A stretch of DNA of 64,000 nt from Sphingopyxis sp. 113P3 (GTDB lineage Bacteria > Pseudomonadota > Alphaproteobacteria > Sphingomonadales > Sphingomonadaceae): assembly GCF_001278035.1 (NCBI RefSeq), contig NZ_CP009452.1:3319501-3383500 (forward strand), in the 5' to 3' direction. Every line of letters starts with the position of its first letter. The stretch's first letter is position 1. Made by a program: the position numbers and the translations under genes. Below the pieces are notes generated by a model that was given only the letters and a program-made list of their open reading frames with translations, ran no database searches and was not told where the DNA came from. Of this stretch, positions 54,120-63,508 are shown in pieces.

Positions 54120-54926
54120 ATGGCGGATCGCTTCACCAAGATGCATGGCCTCGGCAACGACTTTGTCGTCATTGATGCGCGGACACGCGCCGTCGAGATG
54201 ACGGCAGCGCGCGCGCATGCGATCGCCGACCGGCGGCACGGCATCGGCTGCGACCAGCTGATCCTGCTCGAGCCATCCGAGAAGGTCGATCTCAAGATGC
54301 GTATCTTCAACGCCGACGGCGGCGAGGTAGAGGCCTGCGGCAACGCGACGCGCTGCGTCGCGACGCTGATCGGAAAGGCTGCCGTGATCGAGACGCTGGG
54401 CGGCATGCTGCGTGTCAGCCCGGCCGATGGCGGCGCCGAGGTGACGCTGGGCAAACCCGCCTTCGATTGGGAGCAGATCCCGCTCGCAATGCCGATGGAT
54501 ACGCGTGACATGCCCGTTGCTTGGGACGAGCTTGAGCATGGCGCGGCGGTCAATGTCGGCAATCCGCACGTGATCTTCTTTGTCCCGGAAGCCGATGCGG
54601 TTCCGCTCGCCGACCTTGGACCCAGGATCGAGACGGATCCGCTTTTTCCCGAACGCGTCAATGTCAATGTCGCGAGCCTCGATGGCGAAAATCAGCTGCA
54701 GCTGCGCGTCTGGGAGCGCGGGGTGGGGCTGACCCAGGCATGCGGGACCGGCGCCTGCGCCACCGCGGTCGCGGCGATCCGCGCAGGCCTCGTCCAGTCC
54801 CCGGTCACCATTTCGCTGCCCGGCGGCGACCTCGTGATCCGCTGGGCCGAAGGTGAGCCGATCGTGATGAGCGGCGCCGCGACGCGCGTGTTCGAGGGCG
54901 AAACCGACTGGGCGCGCTTCGGATGA
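54120..54926 (+). CDS. dapF: Diaminopimelate epimerase
   Basis: A 268-residue cofactor-free epimerase converting LL- to meso-diaminopimelate for peptidoglycan and lysine. The two catalytic cysteines are C73 in ACGNATRC and C208 in ACGTGACA. The N-terminus FTKMHGLGNDFVVID and NVGNPHVIFFV are family signatures. It overlaps mtaB by ATGA, which begins a four-gene coupled operon (dapF-mtaB-ftsY-yciB). Confidence 0.96.
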   Translation: MADRFTKMHGLGNDFVVIDARTRAVEMTAARAHAIADRRHGIGCDQLILLEPSEKVDLKMRIFNADGGEVEACGNATRCVATLIGKAAVIETLGGMLRVSPADGGAEVTLGKPAFDWEQIPLAMPMDTRDMPVAWDELEHGAAVNVGNPHVIFFVPEADAVPLADLGPRIETDPLFPERVNVNVASLDGENQLQLRVWERGVGLTQACGTGACATAVAAIRAGLVQSPVTISLPGGDLVIRWAEGEPIVMSGAATRVFEGETDWARFG

Positions 54927-56188
54927 GCGCTCCAGGAGGCGTCGAAGTCGTCAATTTCGGGTGCCGGCTCAACATCGCCGAGGGTGAGGCGGTGCGTGCC
55001 GCGGCGACGCGCGCCGGTGCGGGCAACATGATTGTCTTCAACAGCTGCGCTGTGACCGATGAAGCGCTGCGACAGGCACGGCAGGCCGTGCGCCGCGCCC
55101 TGCGCGAGCGGCCAGGCGCGAGCGTCGTGGTCACCGGGTGCGCCGCCGAGCTCGAGGGGCAGCGCTTTGCGGACATGGGCGCAAGGGTGGTTGCCAACGA
55201 CGCCAAGAACCTCGCCGCGAGCTATCGTGCCGCCAGCGCGCCCCAACCGGGCGTGAAAGCCGACACTCTTCATCAGCCTCTTGCCCTCGACCAGACAAAG
55301 AACGGGTACACCCCAGCCCTCTCTGGCGCCGATCACGCCCGCGCCTTCCTGGGCGTGCAGACCGGCTGCTCGCACAGCTGTACCTTTTGCGCCACCGTGC
55401 TCGCCCGCGGCACCGCGCGCTCCTCGTCGGTCGAAGCCGTAGTCGATGCCGCCCGCACTGCGCTCGAGCGCGGCCAGCGCGAGATCGTGCTGACGGGGGT
55501 GGATCTTGCAAGCTATGGCGACGATATTGGCACCAGCCTCGCTGCGCTGGTCGCGGCACTGCTGGAGCTGCCCGTCGAGCGCCTGCGCCTCTCGTCGCTT
55601 GATCCTCACCGCCTCGACGACGCTCTTTTCGCGCTGATCACCGAGGAAAGGCGGGTGATGCCTCACGTCCATCTGTCGCTGCAGGCCGGCGACGATATGG
55701 TGCTCACGCGAATGAAGCGCCGCCACCGCCGCGCCGATGCAGTGCGTCTGGTCGAACGCCTCAAGACCGCGCGGCCCGACATTGCGATTGGCGCCGACCT
55801 GATCGCCGGATTTCCCACCGAGGATGACGAGATGTTCGCCAACAGCCTGGCCCTGATCGACGAGGCCGACATCGTCTTTGGCCATATTTTTCCTTACAGC
55901 CCGCGTGCCGGAACCCCCGCCGCGCGCATGCCGCAAGTTCCCCGCGCCGTGGCGCGCGAGCGCGCAGCGATCCTGCGCGAAGCCAATGCGCGGCGGCGTC
56001 ATGCGTGGATGGATGCTCAAAAAGGCCTCCGGGCATCGATGCTCGTCGAGCGCGATGGTCTAACCGGACATGGCGAGACATTCGCCGCGCTCGCCCTCGT
56101 CGCCCCTGCGGCGCCGGGAAGCATCGTTCCGGTGCGCCTCTCCGCGCGAGACGGCGAGCGGATGATCGCCGAAAGGATCGCGGCATGA
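54923..56188 (+). CDS. mtaB: tRNA t6A37 methylthiotransferase MtaB
   Basis: A 421-residue radical-SAM methylthiotransferase that converts t6A37 to ms2t6A in tRNA. The N-terminal domain carries the cluster cysteines in NFGCRLNIAEG, NSCAVTDEALRQ and VVTGCAAEL. The radical-SAM motif is GCSHSCTFCATVLARG (CxxxCxxC), and a short C-terminal TRAM-like region ends the protein. The NFGCRLN form fits MtaB rather than MiaB or RimO. It acts on the product of the TsaE pathway encoded elsewhere in this window. ATGA overlaps join it to dapF and ftsY. Confidence 0.93.
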   Translation: MSAPGGVEVVNFGCRLNIAEGEAVRAAATRAGAGNMIVFNSCAVTDEALRQARQAVRRALRERPGASVVVTGCAAELEGQRFADMGARVVANDAKNLAASYRAASAPQPGVKADTLHQPLALDQTKNGYTPALSGADHARAFLGVQTGCSHSCTFCATVLARGTARSSSVEAVVDAARTALERGQREIVLTGVDLASYGDDIGTSLAALVAALLELPVERLRLSSLDPHRLDDALFALITEERRVMPHVHLSLQAGDDMVLTRMKRRHRRADAVRLVERLKTARPDIAIGADLIAGFPTEDDEMFANSLALIDEADIVFGHIFPYSPRAGTPAARMPQVPRAVARERAAILREANARRRHAWMDAQKGLRASMLVERDGLTGHGETFAALALVAPAAPGSIVPVRLSARDGERMIAERIAA

Positions 56189-57111
56189 GCGGCGCAAGCT
56201 GGAGCGAGCGGCTATTCGGCGGTCTCAAGCGGACGTCGGAGCGGCTCGGCGAGAATCTCGCTGGTCTCACCGGCAAGTCGCGGCTCGACGACGAGGATCT
56301 CGACCGGATCGAGGAGGCGTTGATCACCGCCGACCTTGGGCCCGGGATGGCGGCGCGTATCCGCGACCGCCTTGCCGAGCGGCGCGACGCGGGCGAGGGC
56401 GATGTCGAACAATTGAGGAAGATCGTCGCCGGTGAGATTGCTGCCGTGCTCCGCCCGGTCGCCGAACCGCTGGAGATCGACGCCTTTCCGCGCCCGCAGG
56501 TCATATTGGTGATCGGCGTCAACGGCTCGGGCAAGACCACGACGATCGCCAAGCTTGCGCATCTCTTTCAGGAGCAGGATTATGGGGTCATGCTCGTCGC
56601 GGGCGACACCTTCCGCGCCGCCGCGATCGGGCAGCTGAGAGTCTGGGCCGAGCGGCTTGGGGTGCCGATCATGGCGGGAGCTGAGGGCGGTGACGCCGCG
56701 GGCATCGTTTTCGACGCCGTCAAGCAGGCAACAGCGACCGGCATCGACGTGCTCATCGTCGATACCGCGGGAAGGCTTCAGAACAAGCGCGAGCTCATGG
56801 ACGAGCTTGCCAAGATCAAGCGCGTCTTGGGCCGCCTCAATCCGGCGGCGCCGCACGACGTCGTTCTGGTGCTCGACGCGACGACGGGACAGAATGCGCT
56901 TTCGCAGATCGACGTGTTCCGCGAGGTGGCAGGCGTAACGGGTCTTGTGATGACCAAGCTCGATGGCACGGCGCGCGGCGGCGTGCTCGTCGCCGCGGCC
57001 GAGCGCCACGGCCTGCCGATCCACGCGATCGGGATCGGCGAGACGATTGACGACCTCCGGCCCTTCGATGCCGATGAGATCGCGGGCATTATTGCAGGAA
57101 ATATCCGATGA
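56185..57111 (+). CDS. ftsY: SRP receptor FtsY
   Basis: The 308-residue signal recognition particle receptor GTPase. A short N-terminal region with no long acidic domain leads into the four-helix N domain (WSERLFGGLKRTSERLGENL). The G domain carries GVNGSGKTTTIAKL, DTAGRLQNKRELMDEL, the TKLDGTARGG motif and a terminal GIGETIDDLRPFDADEIAG. The ATG at 56185 overlaps the mtaB stop; the frame opens earlier inside mtaB. It is coupled to yciB by a second ATGA overlap. Confidence 0.96.
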   Translation: MSGASWSERLFGGLKRTSERLGENLAGLTGKSRLDDEDLDRIEEALITADLGPGMAARIRDRLAERRDAGEGDVEQLRKIVAGEIAAVLRPVAEPLEIDAFPRPQVILVIGVNGSGKTTTIAKLAHLFQEQDYGVMLVAGDTFRAAAIGQLRVWAERLGVPIMAGAEGGDAAGIVFDAVKQATATGIDVLIVDTAGRLQNKRELMDELAKIKRVLGRLNPAAPHDVVLVLDATTGQNALSQIDVFREVAGVTGLVMTKLDGTARGGVLVAAAERHGLPIHAIGIGETIDDLRPFDADEIAGIIAGNIR

Positions 57112-57779
57112 GCGAGACTTTCGACCAACTGCCCGCCGGCCCGGAGACGGTGCCCGCACCGCCGCCTGCCAAGCATGGCTGGCTCAACTTCGCGATCGAT
57201 TTCGGGCCGCTGCTCATCTTCTTCATCACCTATAAATTCACCTCGGGCGGCGAGGGCGCCTTCGCGGCGACGGCGGGCGCGATCAAGGGCACGCTCGCCT
57301 TCATGGTCGCGATCGTCATCGCGATGGCGGTGTCGAAATGGAAACTCGGCAAAATTTCGCCGATGCTGTGGATGTCAGGCATCCTCGTTCTCGGCTTCGG
57401 GGCGCTGACCGTCTGGTTTCACGACGAGCGCTTCATCGTGATGAAGCCGACGATCATCTACGCCGGTTTCGCCGCCTTGCTCCTCGGCGGATGGTTCTTC
57501 AAGAAGCCGATGCTCAAATATCTGCTGCAGTCGGCGCTCGAGGGCGTGACCGAAAAGGGTTGGCTTGCGCTTTCGCGAAACTGGGGCCTCTTCTTTGCAG
57601 CGCTCGGCATCGCCAATCACGTCATGTACGAATTGATCCAGGCGGGCGAGATGAGCTTCGACCTCTGGCTGACGATCAAGGTCTGGGGCGTCACCGCGCT
57701 ATCCTTCCTCTTCACGCTGACCCAATTACCGGTGATGATGAAGAACGGCCTTGCGGTGTCCGAAAGCGAAGCAAAATAA
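57108..57779 (+). CDS. yciB: Inner-membrane septation protein A family (YciB/IspZ)
   Basis: A 223-residue protein with five to six membrane helices. LNFAIDFGPLLIFFITYK at the start, VFKPT-like FIVMKPTIIYAGFAALLL in the middle, and GWLALSRNWGLFFAALGIANHVMYE near the end mark the YciB/IspZ family, linked to envelope integrity and septation. It is the last gene of the dapF operon and overlaps ftsY by ATGA. Confidence 0.93.
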   Translation: MSETFDQLPAGPETVPAPPPAKHGWLNFAIDFGPLLIFFITYKFTSGGEGAFAATAGAIKGTLAFMVAIVIAMAVSKWKLGKISPMLWMSGILVLGFGALTVWFHDERFIVMKPTIIYAGFAALLLGGWFFKKPMLKYLLQSALEGVTEKGWLALSRNWGLFFAALGIANHVMYELIQAGEMSFDLWLTIKVWGVTALSFLFTLTQLPVMMKNGLAVSESEAK

Positions 57780-57783
57780 CTCT

Positions 57784-57806
57784 CGCCGCTGGAAGGGCGG
57801 CGTTTC
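57784..57806 (+). terminator. Weak terminator after yciB
   Basis: CGCCGC, a 7-base loop, GCGGCG and TTTC lie 4 bases after the yciB stop and overlap the convergent carbonic anhydrase stop. Confidence 0.45.
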
Positions 57807-58362
57807 AACGCTCTTCGATCGCGGCCTTGTGCATCCGTCCGTTAAGCACATAATGCGCAACGCCGGCTTGCATCCCTGCGGCCTGCGCGTCGTCGATCTC
57901 GCGTACCCGGCGCGCGGGCGCTCCTGCCCATAGCTCGCGCGAGGGGATTTCCTTATGCTCGGTCAAGAGCGCGCCCGCTGCAAGCATCGCGTCACTTCCG
58001 ATGCGGCAGCCGTTCATCACCGTCGCCTTCAATCCGACGAATGCTCGGTCGGCGAGTGTGCAGCCGTGCACCATCGCGAGATGACCGATGAGCACATCTT
58101 CGCCGATGATCGTCGGATAGCCGTCCGGGCGATGGGGCATCGGGCCGTCGCAGTGGACAATGCTGCCATCCTGGATATTGCTCCGCGCTCCCACGCGGAT
58201 GTGGCTGACATCGGCGCGCAGCACGCAATTGTACCAGATGCTGACATCTGGCCCGATTTCTACATCGCCAATGATGCGGCACCCGGGGGCAATGAAGGCG
58301 CTGGGATCGATCCGCGGCGTCTTGCCATTCACGCTGATGATAGAAATGTCGCTGCGGGTCAT
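57805..58362 (-). CDS. Gamma-class carbonic anhydrase-like hexapeptide protein
   Basis: A 185-residue left-handed beta-helix protein. The hexapeptide repeats (such as GCRIIGDVEIGPDVSIWYN and VLIGHLAMVHGC) contain the candidate zinc His residues of the gamma-CA family (in IVHCDG, IGHLAMVHG). The active-site Gln/Asn region (SNIQDGS) is present. It may be a carbonic anhydrase or a metal-binding relative such as YrdA/PaaY. The stop lies close to yciB (convergent), and its start overlaps the upstream gene stop as ATGA. Confidence 0.9.
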   Translation of the reverse strand: MTRSDISIISVNGKTPRIDPSAFIAPGCRIIGDVEIGPDVSIWYNCVLRADVSHIRVGARSNIQDGSIVHCDGPMPHRPDGYPTIIGEDVLIGHLAMVHGCTLADRAFVGLKATVMNGCRIGSDAMLAAGALLTEHKEIPSRELWAGAPARRVREIDDAQAAGMQAGVAHYVLNGRMHKAAIEER

Positions 58363-60602
58363 TCGCGGCCTCCGATAAGATGTTTCCAGAGCAGGACGGG
58401 CAGCGTCGAGGCATAATCGTCGGTCCAGCGATCGAAATGCGCCCGCCCCTCCAGAGGCACCCAGGCGCCGTCTTCCTGCGCTTCGTCGCGCGGTCTGAGA
58501 CCGCCGGTCAACTGATCCATACGCTCTTTCCTCGCGGTGAGCGCGACCCAGTTCGAAGCAGTGAGCGCGCTGTAGCTATCGTCGTGCCCCGCCGGGTCCA
58601 TGCGAATCGCCGCCGCCCACCCACGCGCCTTTGCCTCCGTCGCGAGCACGGGTTCAAGATCAAAGAAGCGGTTCGAGATATGAATGACGAGAATGCCGTC
58701 GGGTTTGAGCGCGCGGGCGTAGATGCCGATCGCTTCCTTCGTCAGCAGGTGAAGCGGGATCGCATCGGACGAGAAGGCGTCGATCACGAGGATATCGAAG
58801 CGTCCGGAGGGTTGCTTGGCAATTTCCAGGCGCGCATCACCGATGATGATCGGCGTGTCTCCCGCACAGCGGGACAGGAAGGTGAATTTGGCGGGATCGC
58901 GGGCGATGCTGACCATCACCGGGTCGATCTCGAAAATCGTCCAGCGCTGCCCCGCCCGGCGATAGCAGGATAAGGTTCCCGCGCCGAGACCGACGATGCC
59001 GACCGACGCATTGGGTCCGGCGAGCCGGGCAGCGGCCCCCAGCGCCAAGCCGACCCCTGATTGGGGGCCGTAGTAGGTTGTCGGTTCGAGCCGATGCTCC
59101 GGGTCGGTGCGCTGGAGTCCGTGGAGGGTCGTGCCATGCGCAAGGCGGCGCTGCTGGTGCACGCGATCGTCGGTAACGGTGTACACACCAAAATAGCTGC
59201 GCACGCGCATGCCATGCCGGCCTTTTTCCAGCGTGTCGAAGCCGCCGATCCCGAGCATGAGCAGGATCAGGACCGGAATATAAGCCCAGCGCCATGCGAT
59301 CACGAGCAGGCCGATCGCCAGGAGCAGCCCCGCCCACACCCAGCTCATTCCGCCAAGGGTGCCGTCCCAGGCAGACGCGAGCTGCCAGGAGGCGAAGACG
59401 GCAAGAAGCAGGAGCGCTGCGACATAGGGGGTGGGCCGCGCAATCTTCAGCCAATGATCCCACGGCAGCAGTGCAGGCAGCGGAAGCAATGCGGCGGCGG
59501 CGAGGACCAGAACCGGATGCTCGTACACCCAGTTGAAGAGCAGCGGCGCAGCGAGCGCGGCAAAGGCACCGCCGAGCACGCCGCCGGCCGACATGACCAG
59601 ATAGAAGAGCGTCAGATGCTCGGGCGCGGGGCGCAGATGGTGGAGATAGCCATGCAGTGCAGTCGCGACGACGAAGAGCATGACAAGGCTCATCAGCGCG
59701 AGCAGCATCGTCCCGCCGCCGGTGCTGAGGAGCGCCTGTCCGCCCGTAATCAGAAGAAGCGCCGGGGCAATTGTCGCGAAGATCTGTTTGACCCCGTCGA
59801 GAGTGGAAAAGGCGATGACGAAGCTCAGAAGGTAAAGGCCTAGCGGGAGAACCCAGAGCAGCGGCATCGCGACGATATCCGTCGTGAGGTGCGTCGTCGT
59901 CGACAGCATCAGCCCCGAGGGAACCGCAGCGATCAGCAGCCAATGGATCTGCCGCCTGAGTGCAGGGCGCGGTTCGCGAGGCGCTTCCACGCCATGAAAG
60001 GTGGCTGCAGCGCCGCGCCAGCGTGCCGCGGCACTCCCGGCGACAAGCAGGAAAAGCAACGCATATCCGGCCGCCCAGCCGAGGCTTTGCGCGTCGAGCG
60101 GCATCGCCGGCTCCACCAGCGCGGGATAGGAAATCAGACCGGCAAAGCTGCCGAGGTTGGAGGCGGCGTAGAGAATGTAGGGATCGCCCGAGCGGCTATC
60201 GAGTGCGAACCAGCGTTGCATCAACGGCGCCTGCGCCGCGACAACGAAGAAGACGGGGCCGATCGACGCGGTGAGCAGCAACGGCACCCAAAGCACCTCC
60301 TGCCCCGGCGCGGGCGGTGCGATCTGGGCGATTCCGATCGGCAACCAGAGGGATGCAACGAGCAGCAGCGCAATGTGAATCGCGGCTTGCCGCCGCACCG
60401 CGAAGCGCCCAAGCCAGTGCGCATAGGCATAGCCGCCGAGCAGCAGCGCCTGATAGACCAGCATTGCGCTGTTCCACACCATCGGCGCGCCGCCGAGCCG
60501 CGGCAGTACCATGCGCGCCACCATCGGCTGGACGAGAAAAAGCAGAAAGCTGCCGACGAGAATCGTCAGCACGAACAGCCAACGGTGCGGCGAAGCGGTC
60601 AC
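58359..60602 (-). CDS. Membrane protein fused to spermidine-synthase-like domain
   Basis: A 747-residue fusion. Residues about 8-430 form around ten or more hydrophobic helices starting RWLFVLTILVGSFLLFLVQP, which resembles an MFS-like module. Residues about 500-740 form a methyltransferase-fold, spermidine-synthase-like domain with VGLGAGTLSCY, the acidic IFEIDPVM and DILVIDAFSSDAIPLHLL. Such MFS/spermidine-synthase fusions are widespread, but the reaction is not established. The GTG at 60602 has GGGAGG upstream and overlaps the preceding small ORF as GTGA; the frame is open to 60863. It also overlaps the next gene by ATGA. Confidence 0.87.
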   Translation of the reverse strand: MTASPHRWLFVLTILVGSFLLFLVQPMVARMVLPRLGGAPMVWNSAMLVYQALLLGGYAYAHWLGRFAVRRQAAIHIALLLVASLWLPIGIAQIAPPAPGQEVLWVPLLLTASIGPVFFVVAAQAPLMQRWFALDSRSGDPYILYAASNLGSFAGLISYPALVEPAMPLDAQSLGWAAGYALLFLLVAGSAAARWRGAAATFHGVEAPREPRPALRRQIHWLLIAAVPSGLMLSTTTHLTTDIVAMPLLWVLPLGLYLLSFVIAFSTLDGVKQIFATIAPALLLITGGQALLSTGGGTMLLALMSLVMLFVVATALHGYLHHLRPAPEHLTLFYLVMSAGGVLGGAFAALAAPLLFNWVYEHPVLVLAAAALLPLPALLPWDHWLKIARPTPYVAALLLLAVFASWQLASAWDGTLGGMSWVWAGLLLAIGLLVIAWRWAYIPVLILLMLGIGGFDTLEKGRHGMRVRSYFGVYTVTDDRVHQQRRLAHGTTLHGLQRTDPEHRLEPTTYYGPQSGVGLALGAAARLAGPNASVGIVGLGAGTLSCYRRAGQRWTIFEIDPVMVSIARDPAKFTFLSRCAGDTPIIIGDARLEIAKQPSGRFDILVIDAFSSDAIPLHLLTKEAIGIYARALKPDGILVIHISNRFFDLEPVLATEAKARGWAAAIRMDPAGHDDSYSALTASNWVALTARKERMDQLTGGLRPRDEAQEDGAWVPLEGRAHFDRWTDDYASTLPVLLWKHLIGGRE

Positions 60603-60778
60603 GCCGCCTCCCGCGCGGCGCGGTGTCGAAAATAATGGACATGCGCACGCGAGCGATGCGTGCGGGCTCGCTTGAGCCCCAAGGTCGCGGTGCCGCCAGG
60701 GTCGATGCAGATTTGCTGGATGGGCGCGATGCCTTTGCGACGCGCCGCCCGCATGGTCAGCCCCTGGATCTCGATCAT
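60599..60778 (-). CDS. Small Arg/His-rich ORF coupled to hemB and the membrane fusion gene
   Basis: A 59-residue ORF whose ATG overlaps the hemB stop (ATGA) and whose TGA overlaps the GTG of the next gene (GTGA). It starts MIEIQGLTMRAARRKGIAPI and has a basic tail rich in Arg and His (RARTHRSRAHVHYFRHRAA). Exact 4-base overlaps on both sides are the pattern of the other coupled genes in this window, which argues for real translation. No family is recognised, and a purely coupling role is possible. Confidence 0.45.
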   Translation of the reverse strand: MIEIQGLTMRAARRKGIAPIQQICIDPGGTATLGLKRARTHRSRAHVHYFRHRAAREAA

Positions 60779-61773
60779 GCGCCGAGCAGCCGCGCCGCGT
60801 GGAGCGCGTGATAGCTGAGCACAGCCGAAGCGCCGGCGCGGCGGAACGCAAGCAGGGTTTCAAGAACGAGCGCGTCGCGTTCCCCGGCTCCCGCGGCCAC
60901 CGCGGCCTCGATCATCGCATATTCGCCCGATACCTGGTAGGCGTAGACCGGAACCGCGAAATGCTCCTTCACCAGCCGGACGATGTCGAGATAGGGAAGC
61001 CCCGGCTTGACCATCACGCTGTCAGCGCCCTCGGCGAGGTCCTGGGCCACTTCACGCAGCGCCTCCTCGGCATTGGCAGGGTCCATCTGATAGGTCTTCT
61101 TGTCGCCCTTCAAGAGCCCGCGCGAGCCGACGGCGTCGCGAAACGGACCATAGAAGGCCGAGGCATATTTGGCGGCGTAGCTCATGATCTGGATATTGCC
61201 GAAGCCCTCCGCTTCGAGCGCTCTGCGGATCGCGCCGACGCGGCCGTCCATCATGTCGCTGGGTGCGATGATGTCGGCGCCTGCGCGCGCCTGGTTGAGG
61301 GCCTGCCCAACCAGCACTTCGACCGTCGGGTCGTTGACCACATAGCCCGCGTCATCGAGCAGCCCGTCCTGTCCGTGGCTGGTATAGGGGTCGAGCGCGA
61401 CGTCGGTAAGGACGCCGATCGCGTCGCCCAGCGCATCCTTGATCGCCGCGGTCGCGCGGCACATCAGATTGTCGGGGTTCAGCGCCTCGGCGCCGTTCTC
61501 GCTGCGGCGATCCGCCTCGGTATAGGGAAAAAGTGCAAGACAGGGGATGCCGGCATCTACCGCATCCCGCGCGCGCTCGACGAGCAGATCGACCGACCAG
61601 CGCGACACGCCGGGAAGGCTCGCGACCGGCTCTTCGGTGCGCTCACCTGCGCAGACAAAGAGCGGCCAGATGAGATTGGCGGGCGAAAGCTGCGTCTCGC
61701 GCACCATGGCGCGGCTCCAGCCCGTGCGGCGGATGCGGCGAAGGCGCAGGTCGGGGAATGCGGCGTGAGTCAT
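60775..61773 (-). CDS. hemB: Delta-aminolevulinic acid dehydratase (porphobilinogen synthase)
   Basis: A 332-residue heme-pathway enzyme that joins two 5-aminolevulinates. The Schiff-base Lys is K256 in VMVKPGLPYLD, a second active Lys lies in MSYAAKYASAFYGPF, and APSDMMDGRV is present. The usual zinc cysteines (CxCxxxxxHC form) are replaced in LDPYTSHGQDG, so it is of the zinc-free, Mg-dependent type common in alphaproteobacteria. It heads a coupled run of four genes down to the carbonic anhydrase. Confidence 0.95.
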   Translation of the reverse strand: MTHAAFPDLRLRRIRRTGWSRAMVRETQLSPANLIWPLFVCAGERTEEPVASLPGVSRWSVDLLVERARDAVDAGIPCLALFPYTEADRRSENGAEALNPDNLMCRATAAIKDALGDAIGVLTDVALDPYTSHGQDGLLDDAGYVVNDPTVEVLVGQALNQARAGADIIAPSDMMDGRVGAIRRALEAEGFGNIQIMSYAAKYASAFYGPFRDAVGSRGLLKGDKKTYQMDPANAEEALREVAQDLAEGADSVMVKPGLPYLDIVRLVKEHFAVPVYAYQVSGEYAMIEAAVAAGAGERDALVLETLLAFRRAGASAVLSYHALHAARLLGA

Positions 61774-61856
61774 CGCGCGTGCATAGCCGCGCTTTGCCGG
61801 CAGTGAAAAGGGATATTGGTCGCCGGATCCTCCGCGCTTGCGGGGGCGATGATCGA

Positions 61857-63428
61857 CTAAATCCCCCCGCCGGCCCGTTTCGACGCCACGTCGGCGAGGC
61901 TCCCGAGCTTGGGCCCTTCGATCTGCCTCGGCGCGATCGGCGTCAGCGCCGCGCCAGGGGCTACGTCGGTGAGCTGGCGGATGCGCGCGCGGAAATCGGC
62001 GAGCTCCTTGCCTTCGAGCTGCGCCCTGGTGACGAAGCTTACCGATGCGGGATTCACCGCATGACCGTTGCGGTAGAGCTCATAGTGAAGGTGCGGCCCC
62101 GTCGACAGGCCAGTACTGCCAATATAACCGATCACCTGTCCGCGGCGGACATGTTGGCCCGCGCGCACCGCGATACGGCTCATGTGGCCATAGCCGGTGC
62201 CAAGGCCGCCGCCGTGATTGAGCTTCACATAATTGCCGTAACCCCGGTTACGGCCCGCCGTGGTGACGACGCCGTCACTCACGGCATAGATGGGCGCGCC
62301 GTATCCGCCGCCGAAATCGATGCCGCTGTGCATGCGGCGGTATCCGAGGATCGGGTGCCGGCGCATGCCGAACGTCGAGGTTACGCGGCCGTGCGTCGGG
62401 CGCACCATGCCGCCACGCTGCTGCCCGACGCCCGAGGCCTCGAACCACTGCCTTCGCCCGTCCTTGGTCCATTCGAGCATCGACAATTTCGGCTTCCCGC
62501 CGCGCACAAGACCTGCGTAAAGCAGCTTGCCGCTCTCGCTCTCCCCGGTCTCGGCACGCCGATGCTCGACAATGATGTCATATTCGTCGGAGGCGCGGAT
62601 CGCCGTAACCGGCATCTCGCGGCTGATGACGCGCAAATAGGATTGAATAGCCTCGGGCGGCGCGCCCGCGGCGCGAGCCGAACGATAGAGGCTGTCCCCC
62701 ACCCGGCCGCGGATGCGCAGCGGCGTCGCGTCGACCGCGATCGGAATGCGGCGCATCACCAGCCGGTCGCCCTCCCGTTCCATCTCGATCCGCAAATCGA
62801 AGCGCGCGCGCATCGCAAGGGCCTCGACAGGGCGGGGCATGGTCCGCATCGCGCGGCGGCCGAGGATCAGGTCAATGCGTGTTCCAGGCGCGATATCGGC
62901 GAGCGGTACCGCACTCGACACCTGGTTTGCCAGCACCTGCGCCTCGGTCCTGCCGACGCCTGAACGTTCAAGCAGACGGGCAAAGCTGTCTCCTCTGCCC
63001 AGCGTGGCGGTAAGCTCGATTTGCGGCCGTTCGGGGGTCTGGGCAAGCGGACGTACCGCATCGGTCGCGGCCATGTGGCGGCCGGTGTCGGCGCCAAGCG
63101 CGAGCGGGACGATCATCTGCGCGCGCGCTTCGTTGAAATCGGCGGCATCGAGGACAGGCGCTCCGCCGACGCCGAGCGGCTGAATCCCTGGAAAGGTCGC
63201 GATCGCGCTGCCACACAGCAGCGCCAGCGTGGCGAGCCCTCGCCACCATTCAGCCGATCCGATATCGGCGCCGAGGTCCGGGACGAGATCGAGCTGGGCG
63301 AGGCGCTCGCGCCACGTCAGCGGCGGCTCGGCGGCGCCATGTCCCTTTTGCAGGGGGATCGCCTGCGACAACGCGAGCGCGGCAGCGTTGCCGGACATCC
63401 CCGCGATGGGTTCATGGCGCTGAAACAA
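61857..63428 (-). CDS. M23 family cell-wall endopeptidase
   Basis: A 523-residue envelope protein that should cut peptidoglycan cross-links. A hydrophobic helix (about residues 64-80, LATLALLCGSAIATF) anchors or exports it. The middle part (about 150-280) includes a LysM/OapA-like region. The C-terminal LytM domain has the zinc ligands H and D in MHSGIDFGGGYGAPIYAV and the catalytic and ligand His residues in NYVKLNHGGGLGTGYGHMS and TGPHLHYEL, so it should be active. The frame opens at 63605. The TTG at 63428 is preferred because FQRHEP begins the family-like N-terminus, with an ATG at 63398 as alternative. Confidence 0.88.
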   Translation of the reverse strand: MFQRHEPIAGMSGNAAALALSQAIPLQKGHGAAEPPLTWRERLAQLDLVPDLGADIGSAEWWRGLATLALLCGSAIATFPGIQPLGVGGAPVLDAADFNEARAQMIVPLALGADTGRHMAATDAVRPLAQTPERPQIELTATLGRGDSFARLLERSGVGRTEAQVLANQVSSAVPLADIAPGTRIDLILGRRAMRTMPRPVEALAMRARFDLRIEMEREGDRLVMRRIPIAVDATPLRIRGRVGDSLYRSARAAGAPPEAIQSYLRVISREMPVTAIRASDEYDIIVEHRRAETGESESGKLLYAGLVRGGKPKLSMLEWTKDGRRQWFEASGVGQQRGGMVRPTHGRVTSTFGMRRHPILGYRRMHSGIDFGGGYGAPIYAVSDGVVTTAGRNRGYGNYVKLNHGGGLGTGYGHMSRIAVRAGQHVRRGQVIGYIGSTGLSTGPHLHYELYRNGHAVNPASVSFVTRAQLEGKELADFRARIRQLTDVAPGAALTPIAPRQIEGPKLGSLADVASKRAGGGI

Positions 63429-63508
63429 GATATTACCCCCGCTCGACGGCGCTGCCCTTTCGCAGCGGCCATCGATGAAAATTCTGCGCCGGTTTTTGTA
63501 AATAAAGG

